Of a stretch of DNA of 64,000 nt, positions 61,201 through 64,000 are shown piece by piece. The stretch's first letter is position 1; the number at the start of each line of letters is the position of its first letter. Made by a program: the position numbers and the translations under genes. Source of the DNA: Cinclus cinclus (taxonomy: Eukaryota > Chordata > Aves > Passeriformes > Cinclidae); contig NC_085046.1 in the NCBI RefSeq assembly GCF_963662255.1, positions 45,895,797 through 45,959,796 on the forward strand, given 5' to 3'. The notes under the pieces are model-generated. The model had not been told where the DNA came from. It saw only the letters and a list, made by a program, of their open reading frames with translations, and made no database searches.

Positions 61201-63424
61201 AGATCGTATGTGTAGCTGTGGGGGATGCAGTCCGTATCTTTCCCTACAGCAGTTTTAAAGGCAAGCCAGCCTTTAATTCAAGTTAATGCAGCTGCAGGCC
61301 AAGTGCCTGTGTTAAGACTTCTTTAAGAGCTTAAGCACATGAGTTGGGTGCTTTTCCAACACTTCTTCATAGGGATGCACATGATGACCTGCTAGGTGGA
61401 CTTGGATGTAGAAGTCCCACATCTGCAGTAGATTTACTAGTATTCAAAACCACAGTGATTTCAGATGCAGACCTGATCAGATTAACTTTGAAAAATACAT
61501 GGTGCCATGAGATGTTATGAATCATACCTACTAGTCCATACGGGGAAGAAAAATCATCAGCTTTGCTGTTTAAACCAAGCCAGAATCCAGGATTTAGCAA
61601 AATGGTGAGCAGTCCATTAATGACTCAGATCTCCTGAGACCTGAGTGGAAAAGCTGCTGTCAGTTCAGCAAAGAGGCTGAAGATCTACCCCGACCTTACA
61701 TGTGCAAGCCCTGTGAAGGGGCCCTTGTTCCTTGCTCCAGGGCTGAGAAGGGAATAAGAATGCATCTCTCTGGCATATGACAGCATGATTGTTTATGGGC
61801 AGGGGGAAATAATGTGAATTTATCTGAGTTGTTGCCAAACAGAAATGGCCAAATTCTCTCTGAAACCTTTATAATACCAGACAATTAAAGGAGCCTCTCT
61901 TTCCTGATCCTAGGAACATTTTGAGGACTAAGTGATTGCAGCCAGGATTACTAGAATCCTGTGTGCAACTGAGTGACTGTTTAAGCACCATCTGCAGTTG
62001 TTGGCCACCTTCTCCTTTTGTTTGGATTTCTATTCTCCACAGGCTGCTGTGAGCAGATCATGGTGCTGCTGAGACAATAATCAATACTGCTTTCATTTTA
62101 ACTCCCTTGCCACTGAGAAAGCCAAGTCTAATATTGAAGTTTGCCCAACAAACTTGGGCAACAAACTCCATTTAGTTGCTACTTCATTACAATTAGAAAG
62201 CGTAAGAAAAAAAAATAATTGATATATTAATCTGTCGCAAATTTCCAGCATCTACTCCCCTTTCATCCATCCCATCTTGTAGAGTACTGGGTAAATGCCA
62301 AAGCAGACTGTGAAAGAAGTCTTTTATAGGCTTCAGAAAGAAACTGTGATTTACCCAGTCCTGAAAAGGGTGCACTTTCAAGCATGGAGTCAGGTCAGTC
62401 AAGTGTGTGTGCACATGTGTGTTGCACGTGTACCTTTAGCTGGAATGGAGGAAGACAGAGAAGCAGGATCACTGTGGCTGTATCATATGATGTAGGATGC
62501 ATTGTCCATTTTAACAGTGAAGTCAGTTTCTCTTTTCTCCTCAAATCAGAATATTCCTTTTTGCTGTGGAGCATTGTAATGCTTCCCTGCTGTGAGTATT
62601 TGAGCCAAAATCCTCCTCACTATTTCTGTCTCTCCCACAGTCAGTAATGCCTTAGTGTGAGCTGAACAGAAATGTAGATTTAGCTCTTCACAAACCTCCT
62701 TGAAGGGATGATTAATACTAAAATAACATTAGAAAAATCACTGAACAAATCGCTGAAGAAAATAAAAGGAACAAATTTTACTGCCATATCTATTACTACC
62801 TGATCAGAAATTGTATTCTAATGTTTCGAATTTAGGAAATTTCAAAGCTGCCATCCGTCTAAAGGGAGGTATATTCAGCACCACAGCTTCCAGTGAAAAA
62901 GAAAAATTGAAAATGGAATCAAGCTAGTTTGCAGCATCATTTCTAGTCTAAAACCTGTCCCCTTAGCCAGGGAAGAGTATGTTCAGACACTGTGAGAGCG
63001 GAAAGAGCTTGGCTGCAGATGAAATTCAGAAAGGTGTAAAAGGTGTCCTGTTACTTAGAAGATTGGTCTCTACAATGCTTGCCTAAATGGCACCAGATTT
63101 CACAAGTTTACCCTATTTTCTCAAAAGTGGAAATGGTAATGTGGAGTTGAGTGTAATAAGGGTGTTCTCAAGAGCAGAAGGTGCCATATAATTTAAAGTC
63201 TTAAGAGCTGCTATTTCTTGTCTTTGTGTTTCATTCTACCACTGTGAACTGCACCAAGCAAGCAGAAAGAAATCAACTTACATCAGGGAAGGTAAGTAAT
63301 TGTAAACTCCAAAAGACTTGGAGACATATGATAGAAATAAATTCTTAAATCTGCTTTTAACAGTGAACTGGCTCTTGGGGTGTCCTGCAAGGCTGTAGGT
63401 AGCTGTCATTCAATCTACATCTAA
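58296..63424. other. Intergenic, nothing recognised
   Basis: About 5.1 kb without recognised genes, RNAs or transposons. Open frames are at most about 90 codons and have no known features. I could not identify an exon of a neighbouring gene. Confidence 0.5.
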
Positions 63425-63960
63425 GTTCAGCTCTGTAAGACACAGTCCAAAGTTTCCTTCATTTGCCTCTCAACTGTCATAAGGAGACCCCAGTGAACCC
63501 CACTTGCTCCAGACAGGAGTTTTCTGACCCAGCTGAGGTAGATGTTATGTGCAGGTGTGCTGTGTGTGCTGTGCTGTGCTGTCATGGTACACTGCTCTTG
63601 AGCAGACAATAGCCTAGTCATGTTGGCACCTGCTCCTCTGAACACACAGTGGTCCATAAATCTCCCTACCTCTTGGCCAGACACCACTTGCTTTGAGAAA
63701 AGACTATAAAAAGGTGACTCCTTGGAGAAGCCCCTCGAGATCTCCCCACAGGAGGAAGACACGTTTATTGGCTGAAGACCATGAGGATGCCGTCCTATCT
63801 GTTGGTAGCTATTTCCCTTCCCCTGTTTTTCTCTTTATCTCTGTTTCCTTAAACTCTCCCTTCTATGGCATAATTGAGTTGTTAGCATCAAAAAATAAAG
63901 TGCTCTGCTGTGAGTATATTGAAGTATACTGTTGTCCCCCTGCTGTGTCTTTTGTACCTT
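63425..63960 (+). mobile_element. Possible LTR at the window edge
   Basis: A TATAAAA at 63705-63711 is followed about 180 bp later by AATAAA at 63894-63899 and a GT-rich stretch, the order expected for U3-R-U5 of a long terminal repeat. The region is richer in GC than its surroundings. Borders were not fixed, and no second LTR or primer site can be seen before the window ends. It might equally be a host promoter or chance motifs. Confidence 0.3.
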
Positions 63961-64000
63961 GAGATCAAAACGAACCATCATGACCCCTGCCTGTATTGGC

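Noticed and set aside
51381..64000. Exons of a gene that follows BMPER in other vertebrates (such as NPSR1)
   Set aside because: I looked for receptor-like coding segments with splice signals and found none, so no neighbour gene is claimed.

Overview
The window is vertebrate nuclear DNA, almost certainly from a bird. It holds the last three exons of a BMPER-type gene on the + strand, CR1 LINE tails of avian type, and an ERV-L endogenous retrovirus whose two long terminal repeats still match at roughly 97% by hand count. Recent ERV-L activity would suit a songbird-like lineage, but the species cannot be fixed from the sequence. There are no prokaryotic features: no operons, CRISPR arrays, tRNAs or rRNAs were seen.

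Layout. Bases 1-697 are the end of a BMPER intron. Exon 698-1034 (second half of the VWD domain and start of the C8 domain) is followed by an intron of about 44 kb (1035-45021). That intron carries a minus-strand CR1 tail (6332-7175), an 80-bp AGGAG microsatellite (9411-9490), a plus-strand CR1 tail (29478-30025), a possible antisense MIR-like relic near 19.0 kb, the ERV-L provirus (32754-39499, minus strand, antisense to BMPER) and a possible solo LTR near 43.5 kb. The penultimate exon is 45022-45152, a 5.6-kb intron follows, and the last coding exon is 50787-50968 with a short 3' UTR and a polyadenylation signal at 51353. Downstream (51.4-64 kb) I see no further exon. This part holds two MIR-like ancient SINE relics (about 54.2 and 58.2 kb) and, at the right edge, a TATA plus AATAAA arrangement that may be an LTR.

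How the parts relate. The three exons encode the C-terminal part of one secreted BMP-binding protein; reading frames and splice phases fit exactly (phase 1, phase 2, phase 1). The provirus reads 5' to 3' on the minus strand: LTR, primer binding site, a leader or N-terminal gag region with hydrophobic segments and a Pro/Glu-rich repeat, gag, protease, reverse transcriptase, RNase H, integrase, polypurine tract, LTR. It has no env and no room for a dUTPase. It is broken by several frameshifts and stops but keeps most catalytic residues.

I found no convincing new biological system. The items most worth a second look are the hydrophobic segments upstream of gag, the Lys-type rather than Leu-type primer site of this ERV-L, and the well-preserved MIR-like elements downstream of BMPER.
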